DNA from: Chelatococcus caeni
Lineage (GTDB): Bacteria; Pseudomonadota; Alphaproteobacteria; Rhizobiales; Beijerinckiaceae
DNA length: 64,000 bases
Assembly: GCF_014196925.1 (NCBI RefSeq)
Contig: NZ_JACIEN010000006.1
Coordinates: 186,001 to 250,000, forward strand
Direction of reading: 5' to 3'
A program made the position numbers and the translations under genes. The notes beneath the pieces are model-generated. The model saw nothing but the letters and a program-made list of their open reading frames with translations. It searched no databases and was not told where the DNA came from. Positions 17,586 to 26,200 of the stretch are shown one piece after another; position 1 is the stretch's first letter; every line of letters starts with the position of its first letter.

Positions 17586-18947
17586 ATGAGCGAGGCGGGA
17601 ACCGGCAGGGCGCAGCTGCGTCGCCCGGCGGAGGAGGAAGTCGCTGCAAGGCCCGCCGTTATCCGGCTGATGGCTGTGGCGGCGCTTGTCGTGCTGTTCG
17701 ACATCTTCCGGCCGCAGATCGTCGGCATCGACTTCGAGCAGGCCATCGAGATCTATTCGCCGCTGCTGCGCGGCCTGCTCATCGGCATCTACGCCCTTGG
17801 CCTCTGTTTCGGCCTGATGGCGCCGCGCCGCTTCGCAGCCTCGCTGCTGCGCGCCTGGCCCATCTTCCTGGTTCTCCTACTTGCGGCGCTGTCGGCCTTC
17901 TGGTCTCCGCTTCCGGGGGTGACGCTGCAGAAGACCTTCGCCAGCACGGCGACCTTCGTCCTCGGCTGCGGCTATGTCGCCTATTTCGGCGCCCGGGAGA
18001 CCTTGCGTCTGGTCGCGATCGTGCTCGCCATCGGTATCCTCGCCAGCGCGCTCTTTGCCTTCATGACGCCTGAAGACGCGCTGCACCAGCGCACGGATGC
18101 CTTTGAATCCATCCATGCCGGCGTCTGGCGGGGCGTTTTCTACCATCGCGTGCTGCTCGGCCAGGCGGCGGCGCTCACCTGCATCATCTGGCTCTTCTGC
18201 GCCGGGCCGTCCCTCGGGCCGCTCGTTCTGCGGCTTGCCGTCGCCGCCGTGGCCGTCCTCTGTCTCGTACGGTCGGAATCGGCCGGCGGCTATGCGGCGC
18301 TCGTCATCGGGGTTGCCGCTTTGGCCGGGCTGCGCCTCCTCGAAGGGGCCGGGCGGAACCTGCGCGGCGTGCTGCTGGTCCTCGGCATCTTCCTCCTCGT
18401 TCCGCTGCTGATCGCGGCCGAGGCGCTCATATCGGTCGGTATCGCGGCGCTCGGGCGCGACCTCACCTTCACGGGCCGCTGGCAGCTGTGGGTGCTGCTG
18501 ATCGATCTCGTGGGTGAGAATCCCTGGCTCGGCTATGGCTTCAGCGCCGGCTACCAGGTGCTGCGGCCGGCCGTCACCGCGATGTTCGGCTACGATTTCG
18601 TCAATCCGCACAGCGGCTACATGGATATTCTCGTCGGCCTCGGCGTTGTCGGGCTCCTCGCCGTCCTCTTCGTCCTCTTCATTCTCCTTCGCCAGTCCCT
18701 GCGCCTTGTCTTGCGGGAGGACGTGGCACGGCTCGGAGCCTTGCGCTACCTGCCCTTCGCCGTCGCCGTCTTCCTGATCGGCGCGAATGTGGTCGAGGCC
18801 ATGCTGATCGAGAGCCGCGGCTTCGCGACGGCGCTGCTCGCGCTGACCTTCGCGGCTGCCGGCGATGCGGTTCGCGGCCTCGCGGCCGCCCCGCGCCTGG
18901 CTGCGGCGCCGGCCGTTCTGCCCACCCTCGCGGGGCAGGCGCGATGA
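17586..18947 (+). CDS. O-antigen ligase / polymerase-like membrane protein
   Basis: A 453-residue polytopic inner-membrane protein with about eleven hydrophobic helices. It carries the Wzy_C / O-antigen-ligase signature: a large periplasmic loop after LTFTGRWQLW and the NPHSGYMDILVGLGVVG block with its conserved His. Relatives polymerise or ligate surface polysaccharide (ExoQ/WaaL-like). With no glycosyltransferases nearby, the exact polymer is unknown. It overlaps the following exported-protein gene by four bases (ATGA), suggesting that the pair works together. Confidence 0.82.
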   Translation: MSEAGTGRAQLRRPAEEEVAARPAVIRLMAVAALVVLFDIFRPQIVGIDFEQAIEIYSPLLRGLLIGIYALGLCFGLMAPRRFAASLLRAWPIFLVLLLAALSAFWSPLPGVTLQKTFASTATFVLGCGYVAYFGARETLRLVAIVLAIGILASALFAFMTPEDALHQRTDAFESIHAGVWRGVFYHRVLLGQAAALTCIIWLFCAGPSLGPLVLRLAVAAVAVLCLVRSESAGGYAALVIGVAALAGLRLLEGAGRNLRGVLLVLGIFLLVPLLIAAEALISVGIAALGRDLTFTGRWQLWVLLIDLVGENPWLGYGFSAGYQVLRPAVTAMFGYDFVNPHSGYMDILVGLGVVGLLAVLFVLFILLRQSLRLVLREDVARLGALRYLPFAVAVFLIGANVVEAMLIESRGFATALLALTFAAAGDAVRGLAAAPRLAAAPAVLPTLAGQAR

Positions 18948-19633
18948 GACGCGCCATGGCCCTCGTCCTGGCCGTCGCGCTGGTGACCGCCGGCCTTGTC
19001 ATGCTGCGGTCCCACGGTTGGGCGGTCCGCGCGGCGGGAACCTTCATGCCGGAGTTCGGCGCAAGCCAGCTGCCGCGTGTCGCGATCGCTGATTCGCCGG
19101 TTCCGGGACCGGTCGGCGGCGTCGAATCGGGCGAGGTTCTGGCCGTTGCCGCACTGGCCTGCGACAGCGAGTGGCTGGCGCTGGTGGCGCGGCGGAGCGG
19201 CGAGGAGGCGGAGCGGCAGCGCGGGGCCTGCGCCGATCTGCGCCGGCGCCTCGTGCGAGCCTCGCCCCGTTCTGGCGATGCCTGGCTTGCACTGGCTGCC
19301 ACCCATGTGACCGGGGGGCGCCTCGACGACCAGGGCAGGGCTGCCCTCGCCCTGTCGATCCGCACCATGCCTTTCGAGGCGTGGATGGCGGAGCGGCGGG
19401 TGCTCTTCGCCCTCGATGCCTTCGACGCCCTCACGCCGGACGAGCGCAGGCGCATCGCGGCGGATTTCGCCGTCCTCGTGATGTCGGGGCACCGCATGCA
19501 GCGCATCCTCGCGCGCGCGTCGCTGGACCCGCGGGCCGAAAAGGTCGCGCTGGCGCTGGGTGACTTGGCGGGCGGCGAGGTGCGCGCATGGTTCGCCACC
19601 CAGCTCGCGCGGCTCGATGCCGCCGAGAAGTGA
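18944..19633 (+). CDS. Exported protein of unknown function, coupled to the O-antigen-ligase-like gene
   Basis: A 229-residue protein that I do not recognise. An N-terminal hydrophobic segment (MALVLAVALVTAGLVML) anchors or exports it, and the rest is Ala/Arg-rich helix with pieces that look like helical repeats (DAWLALAATHVTGG, RRVLFALDAFDALTPDERRRI). The start overlaps the stop of the preceding gene (ATGA). The likely role is periplasmic support of polysaccharide assembly, but this is inferred from position only. A sigma-70-like promoter lies just beyond its stop. Confidence 0.6.
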   Translation: MRRAMALVLAVALVTAGLVMLRSHGWAVRAAGTFMPEFGASQLPRVAIADSPVPGPVGGVESGEVLAVAALACDSEWLALVARRSGEEAERQRGACADLRRRLVRASPRSGDAWLALAATHVTGGRLDDQGRAALALSIRTMPFEAWMAERRVLFALDAFDALTPDERRRIAADFAVLVMSGHRMQRILARASLDPRAEKVALALGDLAGGEVRAWFATQLARLDAAEK

Positions 19634-20008
19634 ACGCCTTCCACAGGCCGCTCCGGGTCCGCCCGTTTGACACCCGATCGGGCCAGACCCATATTCGAAT
19701 GATGATGTTGAAGGTCGTGCCACAGCGCCGTTTCCTGCTTCGCGCGGGTTCCCTTATCGCGGGAACATAGCCCCGGGCGCGGTGTGGCCATTGGCTGCCC
19801 GGGCTCGGGGCAGCCGCCGGGCTCCGGCCCGACGACCGCCGGCGCATGCCGGCCTGTAGCAGCATCGCACGACGATCACCCCCATGACGCGGCAAGGCGC
19901 CGCGGCGGCCGGCCCGCAGGCGCCTCGGGCCGCCGGGGTCGTTCCCGCAACTGGCCTGCCCGGCAAGGGGCCGTGCCGGGCCGCCAACGCTCAATCGAGA
20001 GGTTACCC
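19634..20008 (+). other. 375-base gap upstream of rnk, GC-rich and structured
   Basis: No convincing gene. It holds a promoter candidate at 19667-19695 and a downstream stretch with short inverted repeats, such as GTTCCC / GGGAAC near 19748-19766 and several GCCGGC-rich palindromes. It could be a long rnk leader or encode a small RNA; sequence alone does not decide. Confidence 0.4.
19667..19695 (+). promoter_or_regulatory. Candidate sigma-70 promoter
   Basis: A perfect TTGACA -35 box (19667-19672), 17 bases, then CATATT (19690-19695, four of six matches to TATAAT). It points toward rnk, whose start is about 300 bases downstream. Confidence 0.5.
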
Positions 20009-20422
20009 ATGTCCACCGTGTCTTCGCGCCGCACCTTGCGCCGCCCGCCCATCACGGTCTCGCAGGAGGATTTCGACCGGCTCTACGCGCTGGCCGAGGC
20101 CGCGGCCGACCGCCAGCCGGAGGTCGCCGAGAATCTCCTGGGCGAGCTCGACCGGGCCAAGGTCCTGCCAGCCGGCAAGCTGCGCAGCGCCGTCGTCGCC
20201 ATGGGCTCGCGCGTCACCTTCGAGGATGAGGTGACCGGCAAGGTGCAGACGGTCGAGCTCGTCTACCCCGGTGAGGCCGATATCGCGGCCGGCCGCATCT
20301 CCATCCTGACTCCCATCGGCGTCGCGCTCATCGGCCTCGCCGCCGGACAGTCGATCTCGTGGGAGACGCGCGGCGGCGAGCGGCGGCAGCTCAAGGTCCA
20401 CGCCGTCGAGGAGCGGTCCTGA
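20009..20422 (+). CDS. rnk: Nucleoside diphosphate kinase regulator Rnk (GreA-like)
   Basis: A 137-residue cytosolic protein of the Rnk family. It consists of a short N-terminal helical region and a C-terminal GreA/GreB-type FKBP-like domain that binds RNA polymerase near the secondary channel. Recognisable segments are VAENLLGELDRAKVLP, VVAMGSRVTFEDEVTG, VELVYPGEADIAAGRISILTPIG and AGQSISWE. The ATG at 20009 follows GAGAGG about ten bases upstream. Directly downstream lies the cobalamin riboswitch, which belongs to the next operon. Confidence 0.92.
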   Translation: MSTVSSRRTLRRPPITVSQEDFDRLYALAEAAADRQPEVAENLLGELDRAKVLPAGKLRSAVVAMGSRVTFEDEVTGKVQTVELVYPGEADIAAGRISILTPIGVALIGLAAGQSISWETRGGERRQLKVHAVEERS

Positions 20423-20440
20423 GGCGCCACCGGGCGCCTC
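20421..20440 (+). terminator. Hairpin at the rnk stop codon, possible terminator
   Basis: GAGGCGCC / GGCGCCTC, a perfect 8-bp stem with a four-base loop, begins at the rnk stop codon. No T-run follows, so termination is plausible but unproven. Confidence 0.4.
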
Positions 20441-20491
20441 GGCGGTGACGCTCGGCAAAAAGCGTGATTGCAAGCGCCTCGTGAAACGGTA

Positions 20492-20662
20492 ATGTGCCGG
20501 TGACGGTGCCTCGCTCCCGCGAGGTGAAAAGGGAACGCGGTCGAAAGCCGCGGCTGCCCCCGCAACTGTAGGCGGCAAGCGCCGGGCCGGATGCCACTGG
20601 GACCCACGGGTCCCGGGAAGGCGGCCCGGGGCCGAGAGCCGCAAGCCAGGAGACCTGCCGTC
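20492..20662 (+). promoter_or_regulatory. Cobalamin (adenosylcobalamin) riboswitch
   Basis: All hallmark elements of the B12 riboswitch occur in order. GGTGCC is followed by a purine-rich GAGGTGAAAAGGGAACGCGG segment, the core GCTGCCCCCGCAACTGTA (20553-20570), GCCACTGGG (20592), CGGGAAGGCGG, and the B12-box AGCCAGGAGACCTGCC ending near 20659. It precedes cbtB by about 50 bases. Ligand binding should switch off expression of the cobalt uptake and cob genes that follow. Confidence 0.95.
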
Positions 20663-20678
20663 GCCGATCCACGCGTGA

Positions 20679-20698
20679 GGCTGCCGGGTGTGGCAGCC
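20679..20698 (+). promoter_or_regulatory. Hairpin beside the cbtB ribosome site (riboswitch expression platform)
   Basis: GGCTGCC / GGCAGCC with a six-base loop, a perfect 7-bp stem placed between the riboswitch aptamer and AGGGAGA (20699-20705). The absence of a T-run argues for control of translation, or of Rho access, rather than intrinsic termination. Confidence 0.55.
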
Positions 20699-20711
20699 AG
20701 GGAGATGCACG

Positions 20712-20885
20712 ATGACCGCAGTCGCAACCGCCCGCGTTGCCAGCCGCGCCGAAGCCTTCAAGGTGGCGCTTCTCGCCTTCGTCCTCGGCACGGGCCTCGT
20801 CTTCGTGACGGGCTTCGCCCATCCCGACACCATCCACGACGCCGCGCACGACACGCGCCACGCCCTGAGCTTCCCCTGCCACTGA
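20712..20885 (+). CDS. cbtB: Predicted cobalt transporter subunit CbtB
   Basis: A tiny 57-residue membrane protein, the smaller subunit of the predicted B12-regulated cobalt transporter CbtAB. It has one transmembrane helix (FKVALLAFVLGTGLVFVTGF) followed by a His-rich end, HPDTIHDAAHDTRHALSFPCH, that probably binds cobalt. The start at 20712 is fixed by AGGGAGA seven bases upstream; the longer open frame would run into the regulatory hairpin. It lies six bases before cbtA and is first in the riboswitch-controlled operon. Confidence 0.93.
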   Translation: MTAVATARVASRAEAFKVALLAFVLGTGLVFVTGFAHPDTIHDAAHDTRHALSFPCH

Positions 20886-20891
20886 CGGGCA

Positions 20892-21617
20892 ATGCTTCAA
20901 CGCGTGCTCGCGGTCGGCCTTGTGGCCGGCCTCGTTGCTGGGCTTGCGGTTGCGGTCCTGCAGCATTTCACCACGACGCCGCTGATCCTGGCGGCGGAAG
21001 TCTATGAGGTCGAGGCCGAGCAGCAGGCCCGTGGCCTGCTGGTGCCGGCCAATATCATCCTCGCTCACGGCGGCCACGGCGCCGGTGCTGCCGTATCGGG
21101 CGGTGAGGCCGGCTTCGATGCCGGCAGGGCCTTGCTGACCGGCCTTGCCACGGTCGTCACGGCCGTCGGTTTCGCCCTCGTCATCCTCGCCGCCATGATC
21201 GCGGCAGGCGGGCGCATCGACGAGCGCCGGGCCCTCGGCTTCGCCTTCGCCGCCTTCCTCGCCGCCGGCCTTGCACCGGCCCTCGGCCTCGCGCCGGAAC
21301 TGCCCGGCAGTGCCGCCGCGCCGCTGCTGGCGCGGCAGGTCTGGTGGATCGCGACGGCGGCGCTGACCGCGGGCGGCCTGTGGCTGTTCGTGCGCCACGG
21401 CGCGTTCTGGGCCCGTGCCCTCGCCCTTGCCATGATCGCGGCGCCGCACGTCGTCGGCGCGCCGCATCCGGCCGCCTACGAGAGCCGCGTGCCGGCCGAG
21501 CTCGCCGCCCAGTTCGCGGCCGCCTCGCTCGCCGTGCAGGCGGTGCTGTGGCTATCGACCGGGCTTCTCGTCGGCCTCCTCTGGCAGCATCTGGCCCGCC
21601 GGGCGGGTGAGGCGTGA
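20892..21617 (+). CDS. cbtA: Predicted cobalt transporter subunit CbtA
   Basis: A 241-residue inner-membrane protein with about five or six helices, partner of CbtB in predicted cobalt uptake. The N-terminal helix LAVGLVAGLVAGLAVAVLQ is followed by an EVYEVEAEQQ segment and a loop HGGHGAG that may coordinate metal. Late helices contain a conserved-looking PHVVGAPHP motif. Transport has been inferred for the family from its B12-riboswitch control, which is present here. It overlaps the following DUF1636 gene by ATGA. Confidence 0.93.
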   Translation: MLQRVLAVGLVAGLVAGLAVAVLQHFTTTPLILAAEVYEVEAEQQARGLLVPANIILAHGGHGAGAAVSGGEAGFDAGRALLTGLATVVTAVGFALVILAAMIAAGGRIDERRALGFAFAAFLAAGLAPALGLAPELPGSAAAPLLARQVWWIATAALTAGGLWLFVRHGAFWARALALAMIAAPHVVGAPHPAAYESRVPAELAAQFAAASLAVQAVLWLSTGLLVGLLWQHLARRAGEA

Positions 21618-22045
21618 TGGCGGCGCCTGACGTCACCGTCTTCGTCTGCGTCTCCTGCCGGCGGCGCGCCGACAATGCCGCCGGCTTCGACGAGCCGGGC
21701 CGCGTGCTCGCCGAGCGCCTCGCCGACCGGCTGGCCGATGATGCGCCCGGCGCCGCGGTGGTGCCGGTCGAGTGCCTCGCCGTCTGCAACCGCCCCTGCA
21801 CGGTGGCGCTCGCCGGCGAGAGCAAGTGGACCTATCTCGTCGGCGACCTCGACAACGAGGCGCATCTCGACGACATCGCCGCTGCCGCACGCGCCTATGC
21901 CGCTACCGACAACGGTATCGTCGCCTGGAAGGAGCGGCCGCTGCCCTTCCGCAAGGGCGTCGTCGCGCGCGTGCCGCCCCTGGCCTTTCGCCCGCAGACA
22001 CCGGCGCCGGCCCTGAGCGGCAGCGATGCGCTGACGCAGGACTAG
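21614..22045 (+). CDS. DUF1636 metal-binding protein
   Basis: A 143-residue protein of the DUF1636 family, often found next to cobalamin and cobalt genes; its biochemical role is not established. It has a ferredoxin-like Cys pattern: CVSC at the start and CLAVCNRPCTVAL in the middle, so an Fe-S or metal site is likely. The first ATG (21614) overlaps the cbtA stop; a second ATG is in the next codon. Its position between cbtA and cobW supports a role in cobalt handling. Confidence 0.88.
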   Translation: MMAAPDVTVFVCVSCRRRADNAAGFDEPGRVLAERLADRLADDAPGAAVVPVECLAVCNRPCTVALAGESKWTYLVGDLDNEAHLDDIAAAARAYAATDNGIVAWKERPLPFRKGVVARVPPLAFRPQTPAPALSGSDALTQD

Positions 22046-22112
22046 CCGCGCCGCCCCTGGCGCAGCCCCCGATTTTCTTGTGCCGCCGTGATGCGGCAGA
22101 CTGGACCGACAG

Positions 22113-23162
22113 ATGCAAGCGACCCTTCCAGCAACCACGGCCAAGGTGCCGTGCACCATCGTCACCGGCTTCCTCGGCGCGGGCAAGACGACCCTCGTGC
22201 GCCGCATCCTCGAGGGCGGCCACGGCCGGCGCATCGCCGTCATCGTCAATGAATTCGGCGATGTCGGCTTCGACGGCTCGTTCCTCTCCGGCTGCGGCAT
22301 CGCCGGCTGCCCGGAGGAGGCGGTGGTGGAGCTGCCCAACGGCTGCCTGTGCTGCACGGTGGCGGATGACTTCGTGCCGGCGCTCGACCGGCTGCTCGCC
22401 ATTGAGCCGGCGCCCGACCACATCGTCATCGAGACCTCGGGCCTCGCCCTGCCCAAGCCGCTCGTCAGCGCCTTCAACTGGCCTCAGATCCGCTCGCGCG
22501 TCACCGTCGACGGCGTCGTCGCCGTGGTCGACGGGCCGGCCGTGGTGGAGGGGCGCTTCGCCGACGATCCCGTTGCGCTCGCCGCCCAGCGCGCGGCGGA
22601 CGAGACTCTCGACCACGACAATCCGCTCGAGGAAGTGTTCGAGGACCAGCTCCTGTGCGCCGACCTCATCGTGCTCAACAAGACGGACCTGATGAGCCCG
22701 GCCGAGATCGAGGCGGTGTCCGCGCAGATCTCGGGCGAATTGCCGCGCGCGATCAAGATCGTGCCGGCCGCGAACGGTGCCATCGACGCGCGCGTCCTCA
22801 TCGGCCTCGGCGCGGCGGCGGAGAACGACCTCGCCGCCCGCCCGTCGCACCATGACGACGTCGGCGAGCACGACCACGACGATTTCGAGAGCGCCGTCTT
22901 CCCGGTGGCCGATGTCGATTCGCCGCAGGAGATCGCCCGGCGCGTGGCCGCCGCGGGCGCGGTGGATGGTGTCCTGCGCATCAAGGGTTTCCTTGCGCTG
23001 CCGGACAAGCCCATGCGGCTCGTGGTGCAGGCGGTGGGATCCCGCGTCGGCCACCACTTCGACCGGGCGTGGAAGCCGGGGGAGGAGCGCGCGGGCCGGC
23101 TCGTCGTCATCGGCCTCAAGGGCTTCGACCAGGCTGCGGTGGCGGGCGCGCTCGCCGGGTGA
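22113..23162 (+). CDS. cobW: CobW GTPase, cobalt metallochaperone
   Basis: G3E-family GTPase of 349 residues proposed to deliver cobalt to the cobaltochelatase. The P-loop GFLGAGKTT is at 19-27, the metal-binding GCLCC motif has Cys78, Cys80 and Cys81, and NKTD gives guanine specificity. A short His/Asp-rich stretch (HHDDVGEHDHDD) near residue 246 is typical of metal-handling members, and the C-terminal CobW_C domain contains GVLRIKGFLAL. It sits directly before cobN, its presumed client. Confidence 0.95.
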   Translation: MQATLPATTAKVPCTIVTGFLGAGKTTLVRRILEGGHGRRIAVIVNEFGDVGFDGSFLSGCGIAGCPEEAVVELPNGCLCCTVADDFVPALDRLLAIEPAPDHIVIETSGLALPKPLVSAFNWPQIRSRVTVDGVVAVVDGPAVVEGRFADDPVALAAQRAADETLDHDNPLEEVFEDQLLCADLIVLNKTDLMSPAEIEAVSAQISGELPRAIKIVPAANGAIDARVLIGLGAAAENDLAARPSHHDDVGEHDHDDFESAVFPVADVDSPQEIARRVAAAGAVDGVLRIKGFLALPDKPMRLVVQAVGSRVGHHFDRAWKPGEERAGRLVVIGLKGFDQAAVAGALAG

Positions 23163-23210
23163 GGAACGCGCGGGCTCGCCGGCCCGCGTGAAAGGTGAGG
23201 GACGGAGGCG

Positions 23211-26200
23211 ATGCACCTCCTCGCGACGACTTCCGTGACGCTCGACGAGGCGAACGAGGCGGTGGACGTCGCCCAGTCGCCGGGCGACATCGTCGTGCTC
23301 TCCTTCGCCGACAGCGACCTCGCGCTCGTCGCGGCCGCTCATGCCCGCCTCGGCAAGGGCTTCCCCAGCCTGCGCCTCGCCGACCTCAAGCGGCTGCGCC
23401 ACCCCCTGTCGGTCGACCTCTATGTCGATCAGGTGGCGGCGAAGGCGCGCTTCGTCCTGGTGCGTTGCCTCGGCGGCATCGACTATTGGCGCTACGGGCT
23501 CGAGCGGCTGTCGCAGCTCGCGCGGGAGACGAACCTCATCTTCGCGGCGGTGCCCGGCGAACCGCGGCCCGACCCGGCGCTCATGGCGCTCTCCAGTGCC
23601 CCGCCGGACCTGCTCCGCGTGCTCCACGCCGATTTCTCGGCCGGCAGCGAGCCGGCGATGCAGGCGATGCTCGGCCGCATCGCGGCAGCCCTTGGCCATG
23701 AAACGGCGAGCGAGACCGCGTCTGCACCGCCGGCGCCGCTGCCGCCGCTCGTCGCCTGGTCGGCCGAGGGCGGGGCCGTGGAGCCCGAGGCGGCGCTTGC
23801 AAGCCTGCCGGCTGACCGGCCGGTCGTGCCGCTCCTCTTCTATCGCTCGGCGCTCGCGGCCGGGGATGTCGCGCCGGCCGCAGCCCTCGCCGAGGCCTTG
23901 GCCGTGCGTGGCCTCGCGCCGCTGCCGCTGGCGCTCACCAGCCTCAAGGATCCTGCCGTCGCCGAGCCGCTGCGCCGGCTCATCACGCTGCGCCCGCCCG
24001 CCGTGATCGTCGCGCTGACGGGCTTTTCGGCGCGGGACGATGCCGGCTTCGTCCTCGACGCGGCCGGGGCGCCCGTCATCCAGGCGATCGTCTCGGGCAG
24101 CACGCGCGAGGCCTGGGCGGAGGCGCCGGCCGGCCTCGCCGCCGCGGATCTTGCCATGCAGGTCGTGCTGCCGGAGGCGGACGGGCGCCTCATCGGCCGC
24201 GCCGTCGCCTTCAAGGAATGGGCGCTCGACGTGCCGGCGGCCGATTTCGTCGGCCGGCGCAAGGTCGCCGATCCGGAGGGCGTGGCGGCGGTCGCGGATC
24301 TCGCCGCCCGCTGGGCGCGCCTTGCCGCGACACCGCGCGGCGAGCGGCGCCTCGCCTTCATCCTGTCCGACTATCCCGCCCGGGCCGGCCGCGCCGGCTA
24401 TGCCGTGGGGCTCGACACGCCGGCGAGCCTATGCGCTATCTTCGACGATCTCGCCGCGGTCGGCTTCGACACGCGCCGCAGCTTCGACGTGGCCGAAGTG
24501 ATGCCGCGGCTGACGGGCTCTTCTCCCTCCCCCGGCGAAGCGGCGGGGAGAGCCGGGGTGGGGGGCGGTGCCGCAGGTGGGTGCTCGCCGAATACGATGG
24601 CTACGGCAGGTGATTCCGAACGCCCCGGCGCTGCGCCCGAGGGCGCCCCACCCCTGGTCCCTCCCCGCCGCAAGCGGGGGGAGGGGGACAGGGGGCACCC
24701 GGTCAGCGCGGTTGATCTCTCCCGCGATCCGGGGGGCGATGGCGAAGCGCTCCTGTCCCTTGCCGATTATCGCGTCTGGTTCTCCGCCCAGCCCGCCGCG
24801 CTGCAGGCGGAGGTTCTGGACCGCTGGGGCGCGCCTGAATCGGACCCCGCCTGCCGCGACGATCATTTCGTCTTCCCGGTCCTGCGCGCCGGCAAGGCGC
24901 TCGCCGCCCTGCAGCCGGGCCGCGGCCTGCCGGGCGCCGACAGGAAGGCGCTGCATCACGCGCCGGACGTGCCGCCCTGCCACGGCTATCTCGCCTTCTA
25001 TCTGGCGCTCCGGCGCGCCGGCATCGATGCCCTCGTTCATCTCGGCACGCACGGCACTGTGGAATGGCTGCCGGGCAAGGCCGTGGCGCTGTCAGGGGCC
25101 TGCTGGCCGCAGGTGGCGGCGGGCGACCTGCCGGTGATCTATCCCTTCATCGTCAACGATCCGGGCGAGGCGGCGCCCGCCAAGCGGCGCATCGCGGCCC
25201 TGACGCTCGGCCATCTCACGCCGCCGCTTGCCGTCGGCGGGCTCCACGGCGAGGCGGCCGCGCTGCGCGACCTCGTCGAGGAATATGCCGGCGCCCAGGC
25301 GCTCGACCCGCGCCGCGCGAAGCTCCTTGCCGAGGACATCCTGTCGCGCGCCGAAGCCTCCGGCCTCGCCGCCGAATGCGGCATCGTCCCGGGCATGGCC
25401 ATGGCGGAGGCGCTGAGCGCGCTCGATGCGCATCTGTGCGACCTCGCCGAAATCTCCTTCGCCGAGGGACTGCACATCTTCGGCCGCAGCCCGGCGGCGG
25501 CGGAGCGGGCGCGCCTCCTCGCCGAGATCGCCGGGCTCGACGAGGCGCAGGCAACCCGCGTGGCCGAGGCCGTCGCGGCGAGCGGCGCGGCCGAGCGTGA
25601 CGCTCTCGTCGCCGCGCTCGACGGGCGCTTCGTGCCGCCCGGCCCATCGGGGTCGCCGGCCCGCGGGCAGGTGGAGGTGCTGCCCACCGGCCGCAACATG
25701 ACGACGCTCGACCCGCGCGCCGTCCCCACCCCGGCCGCCACCCGGCTCGGCGAGCGCGCCGCGGCCGAGGTGATCCGCCGCCATCTGCAGGAGACGGGGG
25801 ACTGGCCGCGCCGCATCGTCATGGACCTGTGGGCCTCGCCCACCATGCGCACCGGCGGCGAGGACATCGCCCACGCGCTGGCGCTGATGGGCGTGAAGCC
25901 GGAGTGGGACCATGCCTCCGGCCGCGTCGGCGGCTTCACCATTCTGCCGCTGGCGCTGCTCGACCGGCCGCGCGTCGACGTCACCCTGCGCGTCTCGGGC
26001 GCCTTTCGCGATACCTTCCCCATCCAGCTGGCGCTGCTCGACCAGGCGGCGCGGGCGGTCGCGGCGCTCGACGAGGAGGACGGCTGGAACCCGCTCGCCG
26101 CCGCGCGCCGCGCCGGTGGCCTCCTGTCCCGCGTCTTCGGCGCCGCGCCGGGCCGCTACGGCGTGGGGCTGGCGGACCGGGTCCTGGCGGATGACGAGGC

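Noticed and set aside
24522-24695. The repeat inside cobN as evidence of a frameshifted or broken gene
   Set aside because: The frame runs through without stop and conserved CobN blocks continue on both sides; the gene looks intact.
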